Shown here one piece after another: positions 17,801-25,500 of a stretch of 43,263 nt of DNA. The stretch spans positions 1 through 43,263 of the IMG/VR virus record IMGVR_UViG_3300042861_002562. The stretch is one strand, 5' to 3'. The position numbers and the translations under genes are program-made. The stretch's first letter is position 1. Each line of letters starts with the position of its first letter. Source of the stretch: a virus. Under the pieces are notes generated by a model, which saw only the letters and a program-made list of their open reading frames with translations, was not told the DNA's origin and made no database searches.

Positions 17801-20800
17801 GGCACTGGTCCTTCAGCACCTAGAACAGTAGGTGGCGCAGTTGACGTTTTTACTTATGATGAAGAAGCAGGAGCGGTTGAAGCGTTAAAAAGAGTGTCGG
17901 ATGCTAGAAGAGAACAAGTACAGGCAATAAGACAAGTTAGAGCAGAAGAAAGAGCCGCTGCAGAGGCAACTAGAAATGCAGCTAGAGCTGCTCAACAGGC
18001 AGCTAGAAATGCCGCTAGAGAGGAAAGAACAGAAACAGACAGAAGAGCCAGGGCTATAGAAAGAATAAACGCTCTCATAGAAAGATCAGCGCTTTTATAC
18101 GAGCGTCAAGCAAGAGCATCAAACGCGCTGTCTAGGTCTGGGGTGCCAGGTATTCCAACTCAGCGAATCGATCAAGCAGCTTTAACAGCTAATGCTTCTA
18201 GATTAATAACTGGCGGCGCCGATCTAACAGGCCTGTCTTCAACTGAATTAGGTAATTTAGAGAGATCTGGAAGAGGTAGATTGCGGGCACAACAGGCTGA
18301 ACTAAGAGAGTTTAATTCAGCTGTCAAGGAGGTTAGTGCTGGAACTAGATCTGCGTTCGAGTTAATTTCAAAGTATTCAGACAACGCTTTTGATAGATTT
18401 GGCGCTAGAGTTGGTCTTGCCAGTGAAAGGTTGGCAGCTTATGTAATAAGCGGTGCCGGCTTATACTCAGCGATAGCAGCAACTAGACAGGCTATAGTAG
18501 AAACCGCACTGTTAGAGAAAGAAATTACGAGTGTTCAGCAGATTTTCGACACTTTAGGTACTAGTGGCGGAGAGAATGTGGGTTTGGCTGCAACATTTGA
18601 TGCTGCGGCAAAAAGAGCATCTGATCTAAAAGAACAAGTTTTAGCGATATCTCAGGCTACTGGAGCCAATCCTGTAGAAATAGCGCAGTCAGCCAAAACA
18701 CTTGCTGCAGCAGGATTTGCTGATCCTCGAAAATCTGGCTTTGCAGAAACAATATCTGCAGTTTCTTTTGCAACACTAGGACCAAGCTTTGGTAATAGTC
18801 AAGAAGTTATAGACGGTCTTATCGCTTCTATAAATCAGTTTAATAGAAGTCTATCAGAAACACCTTATATTTTGGGGTTGGTAAATCAATTCTCAAAAGA
18901 TTATGCTGTTGAAGCTCAAGATCTCTTCGAATCTATAAAGAGAGGCGGTGGTGCTTTTAGCGCTGTTGGCGGAAATTTAGAAGATTTTATAAAACTAACA
19001 ACTATAATTAGAGAAACTACAAGAGAAGCTGCGCCAGTAATAGGCACGTTTATTAAAACACTCTCATCTAGACTTTACTCAACCGCTGCAGAAAATCTTT
19101 TTGGACAGCTAGGAATAGACACGAAACAGATAACAGATCCTTACGAAAGACTTCTTGAGCTATCCAGAAAGCTGAAAGGCTTAGGCGAACAAAACGTTCT
19201 ACCACTTTTATCAAAGATAGTTGATAGTCGTCAGGCTGGTCGTTTTGCCTCCTTGGTTAAGGTACTAGGAGAGTTTGACACAAGGTTTGGAACATCTGAA
19301 GAGATAAGAGCCAAAGCCGTGAATTCTATCGCTGAAGATGCCAAGAAAAGATTAGACGATATAGGTCCAACTATAGATAGGATAAGAAACAGTTATTTTA
19401 AATTTGTAGAAAATATATACAACAATCCAGCAACTAAAGCTCTTCTAGATATACCAGCCGGCCTCTTAGGTGCTCTTTCAGAGGTTCCAAAGCTAGGATT
19501 TTCCGTTGGTAAGGCAGATTTTAACGCTGCAAATTTTATAAATCCTCTAGCGCAAGGTGGCGCAGCAATAGGTATAGCAAGCGTAATAAGAGGTTCTATA
19601 AGAGCTTTCCAACAAAACGGTCTTAGCGTTAGACAAAATACTGCATCACTAGATCAGCTTAGAGGATCTGTTAACGCATTAACACTTCAAATGGGCGGTA
19701 GAGCTGTAGCCCCAGTTGGTGGCCAGCCTGGGCGAGGAGGCGGTATATTTGCTGGATTCAGAGGCGGTGGAGCGGGAGCCGCTATAGCTCTAGCTGGGGC
19801 CACTCTAATACCAGGTTTAGTTAACTCCATTATTCCAGCTCTAGAATTAGAGGCTGATACTTCTAGTAATATAGCAGCTGGTGTTCAGGGGGGAGTTCTA
19901 GCTGGAGTTGTGGCGAGATCGCTAGGCGCAGGATTAAGAGGAACGGCTATAACAGCACTTGTAGGTACAGCGGTTTCCGCAGCTTCTTCTGAATTTGAGA
20001 ATAGAAGACAAAGGCAATTATTAGAAGAACAAAAAAGACAAGCGGAGGCAGCAAAAAGTACGAGTGAGCTATTTGATATAGGTAAAACTGGTCAGATTAA
20101 AAAAACCGATGTTATAGCGCCTACAAAAGAAGCTAGAGCTTTTATAGATGGCGTAGTTAAGTCAGATAGATTTGATAAATTTAAAAATTTAATACCTAGT
20201 CTATTACTAGACCCTAGTTTAGAACGAAATAGGGTCGAGATAGCTAAAACTGAAGACTTGGCAACAAAAGCCGCAAAAAATCTTAATTTAGACCCAGATG
20301 CATTAAGAAATGGTCTTGAAGATCTTTCACAAAATCTCAGAACCTCTCTAGAAACAGCTCTTACTAAACGTTTAAAGGATGTGCCAGATACACTAGAGGG
20401 TAGAAAACTAGCTATAAAAGACGTTGCAAAACAATTTTCTGAAAAAATAACAATACAAGGTAAACAAATAGATTCTGAAGTCATAGAAAAATCTCTAAGT
20501 GACCAATTTTTAAGAGTTAACAGCCAAACACGAGAATTGTCTCAATCTTTTGGAGATTTCAGAGTGGCTGTGAAATCTCTATACGAAGAGTCTGAAATAG
20601 CTGGAAGAATTTTAAATACTCTAGGATCTACTATAAGTAGGACTGTAGAAATACAAAATACAGGAATACAAAGAGTTTTAGATTCAGCAAACAGATCTTT
20701 GGCGTCTCCAGAGTTTACAAAAAGACTTACAACAAATCCTTTTGCATTTCAAACAACTCAACAGCTTCAACAAAGCGCTTCTATAAGAACTGTTTCAAAC

Positions 20801-22549
20801 ACGATATCTGAACTTTCAAACATTAAACCTGTAGATTTATTATCTAGCTCAATAAAAGAGACAGCTCTGATTATAGACGGTTTTTTAAATGAGATTTCTG
20901 TTGCAACACCAGCTATAAGAGAAGAGTTGATAAGAGTTTTATCGGATCAATCTTTAAGAGATATAGGCGGTATAGGTAGAGATGCTGAAGAAGTAACAAA
21001 TGAAAATAGACAAACGATTGTTTCTCAAAGGGTTACAAATGAAGCATTGAAGTTTCAAACAGAACAAGCCTTTTCGGCTCTCAAAGAGCTAGGCCCGTCA
21101 AGCAAGAAATTATTCGAGCTAATAACAACCTCTGCCCCACTAGGAATACAACCATTTGATTTAAGAGAACTCTCTAAGGCTTTAACTTCTGGAGAAGCAA
21201 GTTCTGGTCTTAGAATACTAGGCTTGCAAGGAGCTGAACAGAAACTAAGAGAACAAGCAAACCTTCTCATAGAGAGGCAAAACCAATCTATTCAAGCTCA
21301 AATACAGGCGTCAGAAGCTTTAATCGCCGCCCTTTTTGAAAGGAGAAATAACGAACTAGAGTCAATAAGATTGTCTAGAGATAATCAGATAGCACTTCTA
21401 GGTTTTAGTTCAACTTTAGGCTTGGTTACTAAAGAGTTTGCGTCGGCCCAAGCTAGTATAATAAAGAGTGGGGAAATATCGGTTAGAGAGGCTGGCCTGC
21501 CTAGCGGAAATATAAGCGGAATATCTAACACAATTAATCTTATAAAGTCTGTTCAGAATGCATTAAGTGGAGCAATTAAAGCTACTGGAACGCCAGGGTT
21601 TTCACAAACAACTGAGTTCCAAGCTTTAGCTGGACAAATAGCAGCGATTAACAGATCTCTCCCAGGATTTGGTTTAAATAATAAAATCAGCACAAGCGAT
21701 ATTGGAAAAACCGCAGCAGATCTAGCCTCCTCTAGAGCTTTACTAGAAAGGTCTATACAGGAGGTTTTCGCTAATTTACAGGATAAATTTAGAAACTTCG
21801 GAGAAACCGTAGATTTAATTGGAAACAAGATACAAGCACAAAGAGCAACACTAGACGGTATTATAACTAAGTTATTCTCTGGAGGTCCAGCAGAAAGGGC
21901 TATAGCAAAGTCTTCGCTAACAACTGCTCAGCAAAATGTAGAAAGAATAATAGCTAGGCTAAATAAACTAGACCCAAACATTTTGGCTAGTGGTACTGGT
22001 CCAAATAACATTCTATCTAGACAGGATATAGCTGATGCCATAAGTCCTTTAATTTCAAGCCTTTCAGAAAGAGATTTTACTGCACTTAGAGAGCTTATAA
22101 GTTTAGCTGGATCTAATCAATTCACGGCGGGAGGTACTGGCGAACAGATAAAAGCTGCTATTGACGCGGCCTTGTCTAAGATATTACCAACATTTGGTAT
22201 AGCCGCTGGACAGAAAGATATTGCAGCAAATGTTTCAGCTGGGCAAGCAGCATTAAATGAGGCAAATAGAATTTTACAGGAGATAAACAGAGCAAGCTCT
22301 GAACAAGCAAATATAATGAGCGGAAATCTAAGCCTAGTTTCTTCCGAAGTGAACAATCTGTCAGCAGCAATAGCAGCAATACCAAAGAAGATAGAACTTG
22401 TTGTAAGCGGAATAAACAATGTATCTGTTGATTTTGATATAACTGATGTTCAAACTTCTGTGGCTTCCATTGGTCAAGAGGTATACAAACAGGTTGTTCA
22501 AACTCTAACTGAAGGATTTAGAAGAGCCGGAGTACCAGTTCAGTTATGA
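14810..22549 (+). CDS. Tape measure protein
   Basis: 2579 residues from TTG 14810 (AAGAGG 8 bases upstream; no ATG near). Sets tail length and leads DNA ejection. Residues ~20-1180 are nearly continuous coiled coil rich in Ala, Glu, Lys and Gln, ending in an Arg/Ala-rich stretch around residue 1050. Residues ~1200-1500 match the phage minor-tail/tape-measure domain (QATGANPVEIAQSAKTLAAA, later FIKTLSSRLYSTAAENLFG). Two Gly/Ala hydrophobic stretches follow at ~1650-1735 (AAIALAGATLIPGLVNSIIP; GGVLAGVVARSLGAGLRGTA), likely the membrane-active part. The C-terminal ~850 residues are again helical. No lytic or peptidase motif was seen. At about 0.15 nm per residue this length predicts a tail near 390 nm. 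The stop overlaps the next start (ATGA). Confidence 0.92.
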   Translation: MENFLLNFAAQIDVGRIVISPGVKNTLAALGKIGGGTTTSKVKQTVELDVKTIGRVSDLGSDLAAQIRKSLDKIKITPTKILDEASLSKVNSRLEQIPVIIKSINAAIAGIKAVPSIVPEPERELGRLSTLRKSLKSIEAEANKALKLQFSLELGEIRGFDSSIANARSNVKNLQDQLDKLKAAPSKSLDIQKQTETANAAFLKMRDLRQQRAAQKNLSPDEKLALQAQEKEARDALAKIEARRASSKNVTQQIAEAEAKRSKGATAQFNLGSSLKAEQERAKQEIEKARARLEAEQLGLSIIQEQSAARSLTPEQTKKIQAKEAAISSVEAKKTEISKAFDQINKEIADLLDKERKSAQKVIDDYNKKRAEVLQQFKGKRKDLPARTKALEALEAQFPNLLEAQSAIGFSGFQPKTKKFQELKKKQEAAAQAFTESNQGVEAAKKELEETRASVLEQNKKKAVTKDVLDQQNKVNEAAKKLADIEKASQEKVNKLRQDYEALGISVAKAAEKKSQLEKLKSEGKTGLEGIDAQIEKAKKSLNEIQQKLVVSGESPKLTRAFQDARKEFASALANRKQALDTQKSVEQEILNLENQINAQKTIQIDLEKQQAAAISAKSGNLKQDIALREKIEDIINRAIIAEKNLQKQVSDSYARVGKNAPQKTETELRTSALARLGVSEPEINQPTEETLKRIKTARPSAAASRADERVSKIETLDSQERLRVLNERIRTLAIKRVETERISIKPSLDYPTPRETIDRAYTKTPAVTPLGTVEESIRERVFAELKPSDQASEVSAIRQVNTLIKEQVELKKEALRLASQEGEARRKALEIEAKLEKLTNIETRNRGKIATALAAQGFNFDPYTGVATKAVPPGQTAPRPLNIYPQSTPREAVLSKIGINESEVDYATTAELNFQGATRVAKSIANAEARLARAGRQELENAKLVSNRSVAAGDLRRNLVDLIQRDLDLSRRRVALSGGEAPTLAQSANRVISRTFGTGPSAPRTVGGAVDVFTYDEEAGAVEALKRVSDARREQVQAIRQVRAEERAAAEATRNAARAAQQAARNAAREERTETDRRARAIERINALIERSALLYERQARASNALSRSGVPGIPTQRIDQAALTANASRLITGGADLTGLSSTELGNLERSGRGRLRAQQAELREFNSAVKEVSAGTRSAFELISKYSDNAFDRFGARVGLASERLAAYVISGAGLYSAIAATRQAIVETALLEKEITSVQQIFDTLGTSGGENVGLAATFDAAAKRASDLKEQVLAISQATGANPVEIAQSAKTLAAAGFADPRKSGFAETISAVSFATLGPSFGNSQEVIDGLIASINQFNRSLSETPYILGLVNQFSKDYAVEAQDLFESIKRGGGAFSAVGGNLEDFIKLTTIIRETTREAAPVIGTFIKTLSSRLYSTAAENLFGQLGIDTKQITDPYERLLELSRKLKGLGEQNVLPLLSKIVDSRQAGRFASLVKVLGEFDTRFGTSEEIRAKAVNSIAEDAKKRLDDIGPTIDRIRNSYFKFVENIYNNPATKALLDIPAGLLGALSEVPKLGFSVGKADFNAANFINPLAQGGAAIGIASVIRGSIRAFQQNGLSVRQNTASLDQLRGSVNALTLQMGGRAVAPVGGQPGRGGGIFAGFRGGGAGAAIALAGATLIPGLVNSIIPALELEADTSSNIAAGVQGGVLAGVVARSLGAGLRGTAITALVGTAVSAASSEFENRRQRQLLEEQKRQAEAAKSTSELFDIGKTGQIKKTDVIAPTKEARAFIDGVVKSDRFDKFKNLIPSLLLDPSLERNRVEIAKTEDLATKAAKNLNLDPDALRNGLEDLSQNLRTSLETALTKRLKDVPDTLEGRKLAIKDVAKQFSEKITIQGKQIDSEVIEKSLSDQFLRVNSQTRELSQSFGDFRVAVKSLYEESEIAGRILNTLGSTISRTVEIQNTGIQRVLDSANRSLASPEFTKRLTTNPFAFQTTQQLQQSASIRTVSNTISELSNIKPVDLLSSSIKETALIIDGFLNEISVATPAIREELIRVLSDQSLRDIGGIGRDAEEVTNENRQTIVSQRVTNEALKFQTEQAFSALKELGPSSKKLFELITTSAPLGIQPFDLRELSKALTSGEASSGLRILGLQGAEQKLREQANLLIERQNQSIQAQIQASEALIAALFERRNNELESIRLSRDNQIALLGFSSTLGLVTKEFASAQASIIKSGEISVREAGLPSGNISGISNTINLIKSVQNALSGAIKATGTPGFSQTTEFQALAGQIAAINRSLPGFGLNNKISTSDIGKTAADLASSRALLERSIQEVFANLQDKFRNFGETVDLIGNKIQAQRATLDGIITKLFSGGPAERAIAKSSLTTAQQNVERIIARLNKLDPNILASGTGPNNILSRQDIADAISPLISSLSERDFTALRELISLAGSNQFTAGGTGEQIKAAIDAALSKILPTFGIAAGQKDIAANVSAGQAALNEANRILQEINRASSEQANIMSGNLSLVSSEVNNLSAAIAAIPKKIELVVSGINNVSVDFDITDVQTSVASIGQEVYKQVVQTLTEGFRRAGVPVQL

Positions 22550-23175
22550 GTGCAGAAAAACTATTAATAGGTTCAGCTCAAGCATTTTTTCTTGGAGCGT
22601 TTGCAACAGTTAGTGGTACTTCTACCTTATTTATATCTGGAACTGGAAATATAGCATCTGGAGCAATGCCGCTTTTCTTAAGGGCGGTTGATTCAAAAAA
22701 TGCAAATCTAACTCTTACACTTTTAGCTTCTTCAAGAACATACTCATGGGAAAGCCTTGGGGATTATTGGCAAAAATATAACACAGCCTGTGATGTTTCT
22801 GCCAGTTATTTTTGTAATGATTGGGAATATCTGCCTTACTCGGCGTCTCAAGCGTCAGGTGCCTCAAGCTATATTACCATGTTCACATCTGGAAGCTACA
22901 GATCTGCAAGAAATTACCAATTACCACTTTTCATGTCTTGCTCGGGCGATGGTGTAGCAAATAACAATTTAAGTCTGTTTTTATACGCGCAAAATAATGA
23001 GACAGTTCATTCTGGTTCTACCACGCTTTTTAATTTAGGCCACGGTATTTCAAATGGAACTATCACAATGACTATAAGTGGAGAGATGCCGTCTTCTAGC
23101 GGTTTAATTACAATGGTATGTAATTCTTACGATAGAGCAGAGACTACTATAAAACTTTTTACATCGGGTATATAA
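22546..23175 (+). CDS. Tail protein with short repeated beta motif
   Basis: 209 residues built of recurring strands with the pattern x-L-x-L-F-x-x-G: STLFISGTGN, AMPLFLRAVD, YITMFTSGSY, QLPLFMSCSGD, LSLFLYAQNN, TTLFNLGHG, TIKLFTSG. This looks like a beta-stack or small beta-helix of the kind found in tail-tip and fibre parts. The start overlaps the tape-measure stop by 4 bases, so translation is likely coupled. Place between tape measure and distal tail genes fits a tip component. Family not recognised. Confidence 0.5.
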   Translation: MSAEKLLIGSAQAFFLGAFATVSGTSTLFISGTGNIASGAMPLFLRAVDSKNANLTLTLLASSRTYSWESLGDYWQKYNTACDVSASYFCNDWEYLPYSASQASGASSYITMFTSGSYRSARNYQLPLFMSCSGDGVANNNLSLFLYAQNNETVHSGSTTLFNLGHGISNGTITMTISGEMPSSSGLITMVCNSYDRAETTIKLFTSGI

Positions 23176-23181
23176 TATAAT

Positions 23182-23976
23182 ATGGGAACGCCACTAACAG
23201 GACAAACTCCAGCAGAGACATATAAGGACTTATTAAAGTTAAGCAATAGCAATAATGGTATTGACGGAACCCTAAGATATTTAGGAGATGGTGAGGGCCA
23301 AGACTCAACGGTTAAAATATCTACTTCTGGAATCGACGTATCTGGAACAATATATTTATCAGGAACAATTCTTTCTGCTTCTGTTGATCAAATAAATAAG
23401 CTAAACAGAACAGTTGTAGATGGAATTGTCGAGGCTAGCAAGGTTTTAGTTGCAGACAACAACAGGGGTCTTAGCACTCTTGGCGGAGACATAGATTTAC
23501 TTTCAAATAGCGCTGGTCTTTCTAATGGCGTTGTTTCAAATTTAGGCTTTGGTCCTTTTGGTTATGTAATGAATGATCTAGGATCAACTAGCGGCATAGT
23601 AATAAATCCAGCTAGCGGCTCTATTTTTAAAGCTGTAATAAATTCAACAACCACAGCATTGTCTTTTCAGATACCAAACTATGTTTTAAATGATTATTAC
23701 GCATCTACACCAAGAGCTTATTGGGTAAGACTTTTTGTTGTTCAAGACGCAACAGGCGGAAGGTCAATAACATGGCCTGCTACAGGCCAAGCGAACGGTA
23801 ATTTATATTTCCCATCTGGTCAATGGACGTCTGTATCAGAAAGATACCCAAAAATATCTGGAGTATCTTATTCTCCATCATCTGGAGAAATAGACATATT
23901 TGATTTCTGGACTTATGATTACGGAGTAAATTGGCTAGGTAATAGAGCAGCTTCTGGGATAAATAGAAATGGCTAA
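23182..23976 (+). CDS. Tail fibre/tip protein
   Basis: 264 residues. The middle holds the fibre-repeat phrase SASVDQINKLNRTVVDGIVE followed by ASKVLVADNNRGLSTLGG, similar to the 'EINKLDG...ASKALVAD' blocks common in phage fibres. The C-terminal ~110 residues form a different, Tyr/Trp-rich domain (YWVRLFVVQDATGGRSITWP). That phrase is usual in C-terminal receptor-side domains, so this may contact the host. Starts 6 bases after the previous stop; overlaps the next gene by 8 bases. Confidence 0.55.
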   Translation: MGTPLTGQTPAETYKDLLKLSNSNNGIDGTLRYLGDGEGQDSTVKISTSGIDVSGTIYLSGTILSASVDQINKLNRTVVDGIVEASKVLVADNNRGLSTLGGDIDLLSNSAGLSNGVVSNLGFGPFGYVMNDLGSTSGIVINPASGSIFKAVINSTTTALSFQIPNYVLNDYYASTPRAYWVRLFVVQDATGGRSITWPATGQANGNLYFPSGQWTSVSERYPKISGVSYSPSSGEIDIFDFWTYDYGVNWLGNRAASGINRNG

Positions 23977-25498
23977 CGTATATATTAATGGAAAAAGAAT
24001 AGTTCCAGCTCCACTGTACGCAATATCTCATGATATTACTAGGACTAACGGTGGAGTAATAATATCCTGCGTATATTCAATATCCCTTACTGGCAGTATT
24101 CTAGCAAATAGAGGATATCCGTCTAGCGCTGGAGCGTTTTCAACAAGCGCTTCAGATGGTTTAGATTTAGATGAATCTTCAACAATCATAACACAACAAC
24201 AAAGATTCAAATCTTTACTTAACAAGCAGTTAGCGCTAAAGCAAGAAATTCTATTAGAGGGTTCTGGTTATGGGGATAATAGAACTGTACAGATAATTAA
24301 TACGACTGGTGGGGCAAATGGTCAAACTAGTGATAAAATAGAGTTTAATTATTTTACTTCAAATATAGAATTTGAACCATCTACCACTACAGATATATCA
24401 AATTATACCATAACACTACAGGCAAATGATGTAAGATTAAATAACAGAAGTATAAACCCAGCTTCTGGTTCTTTTAAAGATTATTATTTAAGATCCGCTT
24501 CAGACACTATGAGTGTCCAAGCATCAAACGATTATGATAACACATATACGGTCACTAGATCTGTAAAGGCTCAGGGTTACAAGCTTTACGATTCAGATGT
24601 GGCTGGCAGTACAGTAGGAACAAGCGGTTGGGCTTCTGCTAAGGCGTGGGTAAAATCACAGTTTGGTGATAAGGATATAAGAAGCTCGCCAACAGTTGGG
24701 GAAAAGGGCGAATTTCCAGTTATAACGCTACCAAGCGCTTATGAATATGTAAATGCTACAGTATCCGAAGATGTAGATAGACTTGGTGGCGAATACGGTA
24801 TAACAATAAGCTGGACATATGCCCCCAAAAATACTAGCGGTGTTTATTATTCATCTGATGATTATACAATATCTCAAACAAAAACAAACATAGGATCTAA
24901 AAACCTATTCAAAATAAGCGGTGTTGTAAAAGGTTATCAAGATAATACTAGAGTAAAAAAGGCTTACGAAGTCGCAAAACTATATTTTGACGAATCTGTA
25001 AACATTAGTGCGAACCTTTCAAATAGAATAGCTAATAAACTAGGTGTTCAATCTTCCTCTATCAAAGGACCAGTATCTTCAGTAATAACACATAATGAGT
25101 TTGGCGGTTCTATAAACTATGACTTCGATTTTTATCAAAGACCAACGGGTCTTCCAGCGGCTTTTTCAGATGTAGACGTTACGATGTCTAAAAACAACAA
25201 CGAAAGAATTATTGCTGAGATTGGTATACCAGGAAGAACTGCCGGGCCAATAATACAAGATATTAAAACTAAACAGGCTAAAAAGAGATCTGTTAATGCT
25301 TCCTTTTTATTGGGCGTTTCAGGGTACGATTTTTCTATTATTGAAGATTTAAGAAGTAGTGGGCTTACTTATTTAAATGATATAAAAGCAACACCAACTG
25401 GTACGGAAAACACTCATTTCTGGATGACAGGATTTTCTCATAATCTAGATATATCAAATGGAAAATATTCTATAGACGCTAACTACACGGAGTTATAA
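23969..25498 (+). CDS. Probable distal tail protein
   Basis: 509 residues. N-terminus MANVYINGKRIVPAPLYAIS, then SCVYSISLTGSILANRG, a pattern seen at the start of distal-tail (Dit-like) rings that cap the tube. The rest is beta-rich (TISWTYAPKNTSGVYYSSDD, SVNASFLLGVSGYDFS) and ends YSIDANYTEL. Order tape measure - small tip genes - this - hub fits a Dit role. Overlaps the previous gene by 8 bases and stops 2 bases before the next. Inference from order and strand pattern. Confidence 0.48.
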   Translation: MANVYINGKRIVPAPLYAISHDITRTNGGVIISCVYSISLTGSILANRGYPSSAGAFSTSASDGLDLDESSTIITQQQRFKSLLNKQLALKQEILLEGSGYGDNRTVQIINTTGGANGQTSDKIEFNYFTSNIEFEPSTTTDISNYTITLQANDVRLNNRSINPASGSFKDYYLRSASDTMSVQASNDYDNTYTVTRSVKAQGYKLYDSDVAGSTVGTSGWASAKAWVKSQFGDKDIRSSPTVGEKGEFPVITLPSAYEYVNATVSEDVDRLGGEYGITISWTYAPKNTSGVYYSSDDYTISQTKTNIGSKNLFKISGVVKGYQDNTRVKKAYEVAKLYFDESVNISANLSNRIANKLGVQSSSIKGPVSSVITHNEFGGSINYDFDFYQRPTGLPAAFSDVDVTMSKNNNERIIAEIGIPGRTAGPIIQDIKTKQAKKRSVNASFLLGVSGYDFSIIEDLRSSGLTYLNDIKATPTGTENTHFWMTGFSHNLDISNGKYSIDANYTEL

Positions 25499-25500
25499 TA

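Noticed and set aside
20092-20484. 130-codon open frame on - inside the tape measure gene
   Set aside because: Ser/Phe/Leu-biased shadow of helical coding sequence on +.
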